Below, piece by piece: positions 56,657 to 64,000 of a stretch of DNA of 64,000 nt. The number at the start of each line of letters is the position of its first letter. Position 1 is the stretch's first letter. Below the pieces are notes generated by a model, which worked only from the letters and a program-made list of their open reading frames with translations, did not search any database and was not told the DNA's origin. The stretch comes from Pseudomonadota bacterium (GTDB lineage: Bacteria; Myxococcota_A; Polyangia; Polyangiales; Polyangiaceae): assembly GCA_023428245.1 (NCBI GenBank), contig JAEYYX010000011.1:12842-76841 (forward strand). The letters run 5' to 3'. A program made the position numbers and the translations under genes.

Positions 56657-56729
56657 TATTCGCTGGCCTAGCGGGTCGGTTTCAGCGACCATTCCCGAGG
56701 TGTCCGACGAAATCGCGAGCCGTGAAGCG

Positions 56730-58304
56730 ATGAACCTAGAGTCTCAACTCTGGCGCGAGGTGTCCGAACACCTTGAGCTCGGGGAATCGATTCGCCGCAT
56801 CGCTGCGGTTCTCTCCGAGCATCTCCCTCTCGACCTGCTCCTCGTGCGGCGGCTCGAACAGGACCCTCTCCGTTTGACTACTGTCGCGTCCAGCGTCCCC
56901 CGTCAGACCGAGGGCGAAGCCCCCTGGCCCCCAAGAACGGACGTCGAACCGGAGCTCGCTCGCGAGCTCGGCGCTTGGCTTCGTACCCGTGGCATCGCCC
57001 TCGTGAGCGAACGGCACCCGCTGAGTGGACTCCTGCGCCCGAAAGAGAGCAGCGGCGAGGGCGTCGCGTTCCCGCTCATCGTCCATGGCCAGACCGTGGG
57101 CGTCGCTGTTGCGATCGTCGAGCCTGGCTTTGAGGTCGAACCTCGCCACCTGCATCTGCTCAGTTCCGCGGCGCGCCCGCTCTCGGTCGCCTTCGAGAAC
57201 GATCAGCGTATCCACGAGCTCACGCGCATGCGCTCGGCCCTCGAGGCCGATCGCGACGCGTTGCTCTCGCGCCTGCAGCGCACGGGCGTCAAAGACGTAG
57301 TGATCGGTGAGTCCAAAGGACTCAAGGCGGTCATGGATCGCGCGAAACAAGTCGCGCCGACTGATGCCCCTGTGCTCATTCTCGGCGAGACGGGCTCCGG
57401 CAAAGAAGTCATCGCCCGCGCCATTCACGCGCACTCGCGGCGCGCCCGTGGACCTGTCGTCCGCGTGAATTGTGGCGCGATTCCTTCCGAGCTCATCGAC
57501 TCTGAGCTCTTTGGGCACGAGCGCGGAGCGTTCACCGGCGCCAATGCTCAGCGCAAAGGTTGGTTCGAGCGAGCCGACGGTGGAACCCTGTTCCTTGACG
57601 AGATCGGTGAGCTTCCCCTCGCGGCTCAGGTGCGCCTGCTCCGCGTACTCCAAGACGGAACCCTCGAGCGCGTCGGCGGTCATCAGACCATCAGCGTCGA
57701 CGTGCGCATCGTCGCGGCAACTCACAGGCAGCTCGAGACAATGGTCCAAAGCGGAGCCTTCCGCGAAGACCTCTGGTACCGACTCAGCGTCTTCCCCTTG
57801 CGCTTGCCCAGCTTGCGCGAGCGCCCCGAAGATCTCAAGGACCTCGCCGAGTACTTTGCGGACGCCGCCGGCAAGCGCCTCGGGGGCCACGGACTCCGAC
57901 CAACGGACGAGGACATCGAGCTTCTCTCCCGGTACTCTTGGCCCGGCAACGTGCGCGAGCTCGGCGCTGTGATCGAACGAGCCGCCATCCTTGGCAACGG
58001 CAAGCACCTCGAGATCTTCGCCGCGCTCGGAAGTATCGGCTCAGCCCCTTCACGTCCTTCGAGTCCTCCCCCGCCTCTCACCGGCGAAGCGCCGATGAAA
58101 GCGCCTCCAGCGACAAGCGGTCGCTTCCCGACCCTCGACGAAGCGATGGCTGCACACATCGAGGCCGCCCTCGAGCGATCCTTCGGGCGCATCGAAGGAC
58201 CTCACGGTGCGGCGCGCCTCCTCGGCATCAATCCGCACACCCTTCGTGCAAGGATGCGGAAATTGCGCATCGACTGGGGGAAGTTCCGCTCCGGGGCAGG
58301 TTAG
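56730..58304 (+). CDS. Sigma54-dependent regulator (GAF-AAA-Fis)
   Basis: A 524-aa activator. An N-terminal GAF-like sensory domain (to about residue 175) is followed by the AAA domain with Walker A GETGSGKE, the sigma54-contacting GAFTGA, Walker B LFLDEIGEL, and a C-terminal Fis-type HTH (GAARLLGINPHTLRARMRKL). It lies 73 bp after cysA in the same direction. ATG 56610, inside cysA, is an alternative start. The domain order resembles NorR/FhlA. Position in the operon suggests it controls sulfate uptake through the sigma54 promoter at 52781; that is inferred. Confidence 0.88.
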   Translation: MNLESQLWREVSEHLELGESIRRIAAVLSEHLPLDLLLVRRLEQDPLRLTTVASSVPRQTEGEAPWPPRTDVEPELARELGAWLRTRGIALVSERHPLSGLLRPKESSGEGVAFPLIVHGQTVGVAVAIVEPGFEVEPRHLHLLSSAARPLSVAFENDQRIHELTRMRSALEADRDALLSRLQRTGVKDVVIGESKGLKAVMDRAKQVAPTDAPVLILGETGSGKEVIARAIHAHSRRARGPVVRVNCGAIPSELIDSELFGHERGAFTGANAQRKGWFERADGGTLFLDEIGELPLAAQVRLLRVLQDGTLERVGGHQTISVDVRIVAATHRQLETMVQSGAFREDLWYRLSVFPLRLPSLRERPEDLKDLAEYFADAAGKRLGGHGLRPTDEDIELLSRYSWPGNVRELGAVIERAAILGNGKHLEIFAALGSIGSAPSRPSSPPPPLTGEAPMKAPPATSGRFPTLDEAMAAHIEAALERSFGRIEGPHGAARLLGINPHTLRARMRKLRIDWGKFRSGAG

Positions 58305-58441
58305 AAATTTCTATACGCACGAGAGATGGTAGCGCTCTCTACATAGGGTGTTGGGAATTTCAGTCGGAGGGTGGGCGCGTTTCTGGCACATTGCCGAGAA
58401 GCCGCGCCCACGTCAGCGCTTCACTTCCAAAGGTATTTTCC

Positions 58442-59623
58442 ATGCGCACCTCGCTTCGCTCCCTTCCTGTCGCCTCGCTTCGCTCCCTTCCTGTCGCCTC
58501 ACTTCGCTCCCTTCCTGTCGCCTCGCTCCTGGCCCTCGCCTGCTCTTCCGGCCTCCAGAGCGGCGATGATGATGGCACCGGCGGAACCGATGCGGGTGCT
58601 GGGGGATCGGGGGGAGCGATCGCGAGCGGCGGAGCGACAGGGCCGAGCGGCGGACAAAACTCAGGGGGAGCCCTCGCGAGCGGGGGCTCGAGCGCTGGTG
58701 GCTCGAGCGCCGGCGGCTCGGAGAGCAGCGGTGGAGCCAGCATCGGTGGCTCAGAGAGCACAGGCGGTGCTGATAGCTCGGGGGGCGCTGACGGCGTGGG
58801 CGGGGGAGAGCCGAATGGCAGCGGTGGCAGCGACGGCGGTGACGAGAAAGCACCGCCCAAGCCGAGCGCAGGCTGCAACAAGGCCAATCCAGCGGTCGGC
58901 AGCTCGGGTTCGCCACTCACCGTCTCGGGCCATCAGTACTATGTGAAATTACCCACCAACTACGACCCCTCAAAGCCGTACCCGGTGCTCATCATGTTCA
59001 ACCCGACGGGAAATCCGATCTCGTGGGCCGAACAGAGCGCCGGATACGAGAGGAACGAGGCCAAAGACAAGGCGATCCGCGTCTACCCACATCCGGCCAA
59101 CAGCTCGAGCGGCTGGGGCGCGGGGGACGTCTCATTCTTCGCTCCGTTCCACCAAAAGATCATCGGCGATTATTGCGTCGACGAGAATCGGGTGTTCGCG
59201 GCCGGCGAGAGCTCGGGCGGAGACTTCGCGAGCATCCTGGGCTGTGAGCACGCCGACAAGGTGCGCGCCATCGCCCCTTGCGCCACGAAGAACGTCCCAC
59301 AGTATCAGCTGAACCCGAGCACACGAAATTGCACGGGCCAAGTCACCGCGATCGTCATCCACGGGAAGGACGACAAAGTCGTCGGCACGGAAAACGGGCC
59401 GAAGACGCGCGATTTCTACACCGCATTGAATAGCTGTGGCTCGAACGCGACGCCGGTCCAAGGTTATACAGACACCCAGTCGAATTGCGTGATGTACGAG
59501 GGCTGCGACGACGGCTACCCCGTCTACTGGTGTCATCACACCGACCCGGAGTATAGCGGAACGAACCACGGCTGGCCGAAGTTTGCCGCGAACATGACCT
59601 GGAAGGTGTTCTCAGAATACTGA
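58442..59623 (+). CDS. CE1/PHB-depolymerase-like esterase lipoprotein
   Basis: A 393-aa protein starting at ATG 58442. The signal has an internal three-fold 8-residue repeat (SLRSLPVA) and ends at LLALACSS. A Gly/Ser/Ala spacer to residue about 140 precedes an alpha/beta-hydrolase domain of the feruloyl esterase/LpqC type: nucleophile elbow AAGESSGGDFAS, and the late His in GTNHGWPKF. Possible substrates are polysaccharide side-chain esters or polyesters. Starts to 57938 lie inside the regulator gene and are rejected. Confidence 0.82.
   Translation: MRTSLRSLPVASLRSLPVASLRSLPVASLLALACSSGLQSGDDDGTGGTDAGAGGSGGAIASGGATGPSGGQNSGGALASGGSSAGGSSAGGSESSGGASIGGSESTGGADSSGGADGVGGGEPNGSGGSDGGDEKAPPKPSAGCNKANPAVGSSGSPLTVSGHQYYVKLPTNYDPSKPYPVLIMFNPTGNPISWAEQSAGYERNEAKDKAIRVYPHPANSSSGWGAGDVSFFAPFHQKIIGDYCVDENRVFAAGESSGGDFASILGCEHADKVRAIAPCATKNVPQYQLNPSTRNCTGQVTAIVIHGKDDKVVGTENGPKTRDFYTALNSCGSNATPVQGYTDTQSNCVMYEGCDDGYPVYWCHHTDPEYSGTNHGWPKFAANMTWKVFSEY
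58451..58522 (+). repeat. Three 24-bp repeats inside a signal peptide
   Basis: A 24-bp unit (begins TCGCTTCGCTCCCTTCCTG) is repeated three times, the third with one change, in frame, giving three SLRSLPVA units in the signal region of the esterase. Each unit adds one Arg. Copy-number change would lengthen the N-region without breaking the frame. Confidence 0.85.
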
Positions 59624-59722
59624 CCGAAATCCTGGCGTTCCGCTTTGATACAACTCATCCCAGACAGATCGCTCGTAGCGATCACAGGGCTGGTTTCCGC
59701 GTGTGCCCACACCAAACCTATG

Positions 59723-60097
59723 TCACGGATATGTCGGTGCCCATAGAGTCAGCTCAGTCAACGTCTCAAGCGAGAAGCTACCGACATTTGTACAACTGCT
59801 GCTGCCAGCAACAGTTACTTGATACCCAGCAAGGAGCGCGGCCTGGGCAGCCGAAAGCAAGGCTCTGCCTTTCTCAGTGCTAAAGTCGAACCCATACGAA
59901 AATACAAACTGGCCATTGTGACAAGACGGCCGACCGCTTGTGACCTGTTGGCTAAGATTGATTTGGGCGTGATTGGCCCCCAGGATCTTAATCAGCTTAA
60001 CTGTGCCGCTGATATTGCTCGCCCGAGCCACCGGCGTCATTCCAAGTGACACCACGCCAAGAACAACTCCAATCCCCCTTAAAATCCCCCGCTGCAT
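59723..60097 (-). CDS. Hypothetical exported protein, low GC
   Basis: A 124-aa protein with signal peptide (LGVVSLGMTPVARA). GC is clearly lower than in the neighbours. The mature part has two Cys pairs (RPSCHNGQFVFSYGF, GSSSCTNVGSF) and beta-strand-like stretches. No family is recognised. Start ATG 60097 is chosen over a longer frame to 60265 because it begins the signal. It could be recently acquired. Confidence 0.55.
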   Translation of the reverse strand: MQRGILRGIGVVLGVVSLGMTPVARASNISGTVKLIKILGANHAQINLSQQVTSGRPSCHNGQFVFSYGFDFSTEKGRALLSAAQAALLAGYQVTVAGSSSCTNVGSFSLETLTELTLWAPTYP

Positions 60098-60282
60098 GCT
60101 CGCCGTATATGTGAAGGGTCCTAACCTGTCAATGAAAAAAACAATCTCATCACTTCTACCAAAAGGGCTCCCCCACGCCTGACGGCGAGTGAGCTCCTCG
60201 CCGTGCTCCGCTCCCCCGGCGCAAGAGTCTGGCCCGAGGCTGACCGTTCTTTGCGCCGATGGCACGTCCGCGGGGCGTGGGT

Positions 60283-60316
60283 CCCTCTAGGCCGCGCGCT
60301 TCCGCGCGGCCGAGGG
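60283..60316. other. Long GC hairpin in intergenic DNA
   Basis: CCCTC-TA-GGCCGCGCG-CTTC-CGCGCGGCC-GAGGG forms a stem of 9 bp plus 5 bp with a 2-nt bulge. No T tract follows on either strand, so termination is doubtful. The surrounding 60098-60392 holds no supported gene. Confidence 0.6.
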
Positions 60317-60392
60317 TCCCGAACTCATCCGATCTGAAGAGGCGAGCCCGAGCTCATCCGACCCGAAAAGGGCACCCCCGACCTCACTCGGC

Positions 60393-60623
60393 TCAGCGCT
60401 GACGCACCGCATCGTCAGCGGCCTTGAAGATCTTCACCTGAGAACGGGCCGCGTCATGCTGAGGACGATTGCCCAAAGCGGCGAGGGGGGTCTGCGATGC
60501 CGCCACCGAGGCACGAGGTGGCGGCTGTTGCTGCGGGAAATTGCCCACGGACGCGAAGGCAGGTCCGGACAATCCAACGATCATGAGCGCAGCGGTCAGA
60601 GCGGGAACTTTTGATGCTTTCAT
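60393..60623 (-). CDS. Small exported hypothetical protein
   Basis: A 76-aa protein with AGGAAAG before ATG 60623 and a signal peptide (LTAALMIVGLSGPAFA). The mature part is Gln/Pro/Ala-rich (NFPQQQPPPRASVAAS) with a basic C-terminus. No family is recognised. A longer start at 60644 is possible. Confidence 0.55.
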   Translation of the reverse strand: MKASKVPALTAALMIVGLSGPAFASVGNFPQQQPPPRASVAASQTPLAALGNRPQHDAARSQVKIFKAADDAVRQR

Positions 60624-60936
60624 CTTTCCTACCTTTCTCGACACGACGAAATGTCATTGAAACACAACAGCGCCGTGCCGCTTGTTTTGTTTCAACTCGT
60701 CGTCGGGGTGCATCATTCCCCGAAAGGGCCGCTCGAACGCGATCTCTTTGGTGTCGGGTAGATCCGACACAGGAACAGTTGCCCTGAACAGAAAGCAAAC
60801 TGCACGGCGTGAGCCAGACGCAGCGACTCGGAGAGTCGCTGCGGGGCGCTCAACGCTTGAAAGACGGGCGAGCGACAGATGAACGCTCCACTCCTGGGGG
60901 GATGCGTCGCTCACAAACGTCTCCCTGAATGCGCGC

Positions 60937-61032
60937 CCCCTCGTGGCAACCTGGGCCGTCTACGTGAACGCGCTCGAAGGCCGCGGAGTGCACGCGGTCA
61001 CGGTCAACGACTACCTGGCACGCCGCGACGCT
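60937..61032 (+). pseudogene. secA fragment
   Basis: A 32-codon remnant of the SecA preprotein translocase ATPase. PLVATWAVYVNALEGRGVHA and then VTVNDYLARRDA match the sequence just after the Walker A of SecA (TLVAT...VTVNDYLARRD). Nothing of the rest is seen on either side. It lies in opposite orientation to GH43 and overlaps its last codons; a 21-nt palindrome sits at the right edge. The functional secA must be elsewhere. Confidence 0.72.
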
Positions 61033-62777
61033 CGGCGTCGCCGAGCGTACAGAACGAGGAGTCCCGCGAGCCATCCAGCCGCGAGTCCACCCGAGTTCAT
61101 GCGCCCAGCACTCGTGCAACTGCATCCTGCGGCCGGCTCTGGAACATCGCTCGGGCCGGCTCCACCCGTGGTCGCCGAAGCGCCTCCTGCCGAAGCACCA
61201 CCGCTCCCGATGACGGGGCCGCCACCGCTCGCGTTCGCGAGACCTCCGGTGGAAATCGGAGCAGCGCCGCCGCCGCTCGCCGACTGAGAACCGCCGCTCG
61301 CAGGCGGTGCCCCACCGGTTGTGCTGGAAGCTCCTCCGCTATCGGTTCCTCCGACGCTCGGCGCGCCACCCGCCGAAGAAGCCCCACCAGTTCCGCCGGG
61401 CAGCGGGTCTTTCGGCGTGAACTCCCAATAGTCGACGTTGAACAACGAGCCCTGCCCGCCCTTGTAGAGGAAGAACAGGTCATGAACCTCTGTGGCGTTC
61501 GTGATGTCACACGAGACCTCGTCCCAGGTCTCCCATCCGCCCGTCGGCTGCACCTCGCAGGTCCCGATCACGGGCCCCATGGCACTGTCGAGCCGAAGCT
61601 CGATCGTCCCTCCGGAGCCCGCGGAAGCGACGGCCGCCGTGAAGCTTGTCGCACCCGTCCTGAAGTCAACGGACTTCACCTTGATGGAGTCGCCGTTTTC
61701 GATGTGCGTGACGGCGCGTCCTCCACGGCCGTTTGGATCTACTTCGATTCCGACGCCCCAAGCGATTGTCTCAGCTTCGACGCGCTCGAACGGGTTCAGA
61801 TTGGAAACGGCGTCGGGGCCAGCCTTCGTCTTCTGGATGAGCGGAATCTTGCCGTCGGATCCGTAGCTGAACTCTTCGACAGCGACCGAGCGCTTGTAGC
61901 CGCCGCCTCCGGGCGCTTCTTGCGTGTGATAAAAGAGGTAGGAATGATCCTTGAAGTCGATCACTCCAGGGTGGTTCGTGAAGGCGTGACCGTTCGTGCT
62001 TTGCATGATGATGCCGCCGAAGGTCCAGGGGCCCGTCGGGCCAGGGCTCGTAGAGTAGGCGATCGGCTCCGGGAGCGGGCCAGCCGCATACACCATGTAA
62101 TAGAGGTCATTGCGCTTGTAGAACCAGGGACCTTCCTCGTAGAGGGTCGGGCGATCGGCGCTACCATTGCGCGTTCCGAAGCTCTGGGTCGTGTTCGGAA
62201 TCTGCTCCACGGAGCCGCTGAACGAAATCATGTCCTCGTTCAGTTTGACGTACCAGAGCCTGGGATTACCGAAGTAGAGGTAGGCCTGTCCGTCGTCGTC
62301 GATGAAAACGCTGGGATCGATGTATTGGTAGTTACTGAGGAGAGGTTTACCGAGAGCATCTTCGAAGGGGCCGTAAGGCGTGTCCGCTACGGCGACGCCA
62401 ATCGAGTCGGAAACCGGAACGTACATGTAGTACTTGCCGTTGCGCGCAATGGCGTCGGGGGCCCAGGCTTTCCCCCTGGCCCAGGAGAACGACGTGTAGC
62501 TGAGAACGACGCCGTGATCGGTCCAGTTCACCATGTCCTTCGAGGTGTAAAGGAGCCAATCGTTCATCGTGAAGAAGTTGTCGACGGTGACGTCTTCGTC
62601 GTGGCTCGTGTAGAGAAAGACCGTATCGTCGTAGACGATCGGCGCTGGGTCCGCCGTGTAGATGTGCTGGACGAGAGGGTTATCCGCGTGGGCTCGGGGA
62701 CTCAGAAGAGCGACGCCAGAGGCAACGATCCAATGCGAGAAGGAAGGCCGGGAAGAAAAGCGGAAGCGGGGATTCAT
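61011..62777 (-). CDS. GH43 glycosidase with CBM6-like domain and MYXO-CTERM tail
   Basis: A 588-aa secreted enzyme. Signal peptide to about residue 32; GH43 five-bladed propeller with catalytic Asp candidates in YTADPAPIVYD and QYIDPSVF and Glu in YEEGPWFYK. A CBM6-like beta-sandwich follows (FERVEAETIAWG, GGTIELRLDS). A Gly/Ser spacer and a MYXO-CTERM-type end (GCSCTSAG, hydrophobic stretch, ARRRRASRRAR) predict cell-surface sorting. It may release arabinose or xylose. The last seven or so codons lie in the antisense secA remnant, so the Arg-rich end may be partly captured sequence. Divergent from an AraC regulator. Confidence 0.88.
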   Translation of the reverse strand: MNPRFRFSSRPSFSHWIVASGVALLSPRAHADNPLVQHIYTADPAPIVYDDTVFLYTSHDEDVTVDNFFTMNDWLLYTSKDMVNWTDHGVVLSYTSFSWARGKAWAPDAIARNGKYYMYVPVSDSIGVAVADTPYGPFEDALGKPLLSNYQYIDPSVFIDDDGQAYLYFGNPRLWYVKLNEDMISFSGSVEQIPNTTQSFGTRNGSADRPTLYEEGPWFYKRNDLYYMVYAAGPLPEPIAYSTSPGPTGPWTFGGIIMQSTNGHAFTNHPGVIDFKDHSYLFYHTQEAPGGGGYKRSVAVEEFSYGSDGKIPLIQKTKAGPDAVSNLNPFERVEAETIAWGVGIEVDPNGRGGRAVTHIENGDSIKVKSVDFRTGATSFTAAVASAGSGGTIELRLDSAMGPVIGTCEVQPTGGWETWDEVSCDITNATEVHDLFFLYKGGQGSLFNVDYWEFTPKDPLPGGTGGASSAGGAPSVGGTDSGGASSTTGGAPPASGGSQSASGGGAAPISTGGLANASGGGPVIGSGGASAGGASATTGGAGPSDVPEPAAGCSCTSAGRMNSGGLAAGWLAGLLVLYARRRRASRRAR

Positions 62778-63166
62778 GCACTGGTCTCTCGAAAGGGAGC
62801 TGCTCCATCGCAGCTCCTTTCAGGGAAGCGCTCTCCCGAAGCTTCGACGAGAGGAACCTCGCCGCCCCACTCGCGGAAAAATTGAACCTCAGCCAGAACC
62901 TTCCTCAAAGAGCTCCTCGCTCCGCTCGATCCGGGGTTCTTTGCGCGCGGAGCCCCTCTCCAACGTGGTTCAACATGCCACCCACTCGGAGGGGGCAGCG
63001 ACCGGGTCTCACGCAATGGGGGCCGGCTCGGGGCAGCCGAGAGCGGGAGCGGGAGCCCGCGGCTCGCCGGATCGAGGCGCTGATGACGACAGGAAACCTG
63101 CGCGCCCACAGTGGTGGCACATTTGCACCCTAGCCCCCGGGTGCCAACGCGCTACGATTTGAGGCA
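62778..63166. other. Divergent intergenic region GH43/AraC
   Basis: 389 bp between the GH43 start (minus) and the AraC gene (plus). No supported gene is seen. It probably holds the promoters of both genes; an AraC binding site could not be identified by eye. Confidence 0.45.
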
Positions 63167-63997
63167 GTGATAGGACAAGCACCTGACCCCCGTCCGTCCG
63201 AGCGCTGGGGAGTCTGGTTCAGCTCGGCGCTCTCGACCTTAATTAAGGACCACTCGCACGAGTGCCCGGAGCTGAACCTGATCATGTCCGGCCGGATCGC
63301 ATATCGCCTCCCGGACCTCGGCTTGGAGCTGGAGGCCGAGGCCGGCCAGCTCCTGGTCCTGCCCGCCGGTCATCGTCACGAGCTCGCCCGAACCTCTGAA
63401 GAGGTCACTCTCTGGGTCATCGAGCTGAACAGCTTCGAGCCGCACCCTTGGCTCGAACGCCCCGCGGTCCTCACGCCAAGCGTCGCTTTTCGAAAGGCTA
63501 TGGTTGCTGGAGCCCGGAGGCTCTGGCTGCGCCCGTCGCTCGCCGAATGCGAGCAAGTGCAAGAGGAGCTCGGAAAGCTCCTCGCGTCCTTCGAAGACGC
63601 GCCCGACGCGCCGCGCCCTGCACCGCTGCATCCTGCGGTCCTCCGCGCCAAACACATCTGTGAGAACCACCTCAGCGACGAGCTCGACGCGGCCACCCTC
63701 GCTCGTGAGTCAGGGCTGAGCTCGAGCCGCCTGGCGCACCTGTTCACAGCTCAGGTCGGGGTCAGCCCGCTGCAGTACCGGAACTTCTCCCAGGTCCAGC
63801 ATTTCATTCGCAACTACAGCGGCGACGAACGCAGTCTGCTTCGCTCCGCGCTTGCCGCCGGTTTCGGGAGCTACGCGCAGTTTCATCGCGTCTTCTGGCA
63901 GGTATGCGGAGAGCGTCCCACGAGCCACTTCAAGTGGCTCAAGGGCAGTGGTCAGGTCGACGTCCACCGAACCTTGCTCACCGCATCAGCTCCGTGA
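63167..63997 (+). CDS. AraC family transcriptional regulator
   Basis: A 276-aa regulator starting at GTG 63167. The N-terminal cupin-like domain (ELNLIMSGRIAYRLPDLG, AGQLLVLPAGHRHEL) is followed by two HTH motifs (DAATLARESGLSSSRLAHLF and RSALAAGFGSYAQFHRVFWQ). The divergent GH43 enzyme is a likely target, so it may sense a pentose-containing sugar. Complete within the window. Confidence 0.88.
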   Translation: MIGQAPDPRPSERWGVWFSSALSTLIKDHSHECPELNLIMSGRIAYRLPDLGLELEAEAGQLLVLPAGHRHELARTSEEVTLWVIELNSFEPHPWLERPAVLTPSVAFRKAMVAGARRLWLRPSLAECEQVQEELGKLLASFEDAPDAPRPAPLHPAVLRAKHICENHLSDELDAATLARESGLSSSRLAHLFTAQVGVSPLQYRNFSQVQHFIRNYSGDERSLLRSALAAGFGSYAQFHRVFWQVCGERPTSHFKWLKGSGQVDVHRTLLTASAP

Positions 63998-64000
63998 AAG

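Noticed and set aside
58383..58402. Sigma54 promoter before the esterase (TGGCACATTGCC)
   Set aside because: GG is followed after 10 nt by AG rather than GC, so the -12 element is missing.
59667..59683. Terminator after the esterase (GATCGCT-CGT-AGCGATC)
   Set aside because: A perfect 7-bp stem but without a T tract on either strand.

Overview
The window is high-GC DNA from what looks like a myxobacterium (Myxococcota, probably Polyangia). The evidence is the many lipoproteins with Gly/Ser-rich spacers after the lipobox, a C-terminal MYXO-CTERM-type sorting tail on a GH43 enzyme, DUF1844 and TIGR04563-like small proteins, a TonB-dependent receptor carrying its own TonB_C-like domain, and large hybrid histidine kinases. 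This placement is inferred from gene content; no rRNA is present.

Layout. 1-3.6 kb: a sulfur module (persulfide dioxygenase, two half-size YeeE/YedE-type membrane proteins, SulP transporter) behind a near-consensus -24/-12 (sigma54) promoter. 3.8-12 kb: envelope and protein quality control (TonB-dependent receptor, HtrA protease with DUF1844 and an uncatalogued 58-aa protein, FGE-like lipoprotein, histidine kinase, RHH-like small protein, S41 peptidase). 12-14.7 kb: acnB and a terminator. 14.8-20.3 kb: three tandem paralogous surface proteins (EGF module plus seven-repeat propeller), the last one broken by a 1-base shift in a G7 tract. 20.4-30.5 kb: housekeeping genes (FAD glycerol-3-phosphate dehydrogenase, pgpA, desaturase, purEK, MFS exporter). 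31-38.4 kb: methyltransferase, the tmRNA gene with a duplicated 3' end, a decayed lipoprotein, a vWA lipoprotein, gdhA, a ribosome hibernation factor and a FlgE-D2-like lipoprotein. 38.6-44.2 kb: a chemosensory-type signalling array (hybrid kinase, CheR, CheB, REC-kinase). 44.7-52.5 kb: universal stress protein, porin, GH8 glucanase, Ada and an ion antiporter. 52.8-58.3 kb: a sulfate ABC importer operon ending in a GAF-AAA-Fis sigma54 activator. 58.4-64 kb: CE1-like esterase, small secreted proteins, a secA remnant, and GH43 divergent from an AraC regulator.

The most noteworthy observation is that the two sulfur loci, 52 kb apart, each carry a TGGCA-type -24/-12 element placed at exactly the same distance (14 nt from the C of the GC dinucleotide) before the ATG. 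That would put transcription starts about 2 nt before the start codon. The sulfate operon itself encodes a sigma54 activator, so a sigma54-controlled sulfur regulon with nearly leaderless mRNAs is a testable hypothesis. Other points of interest are the tandem EGF-propeller family with its homopolymer frameshift, the tmRNA 3'-end duplication as an old integration scar, an in-frame 24-bp repeat inside a signal peptide, and a secA fragment whose boundary coincides with a 21-nt palindrome.
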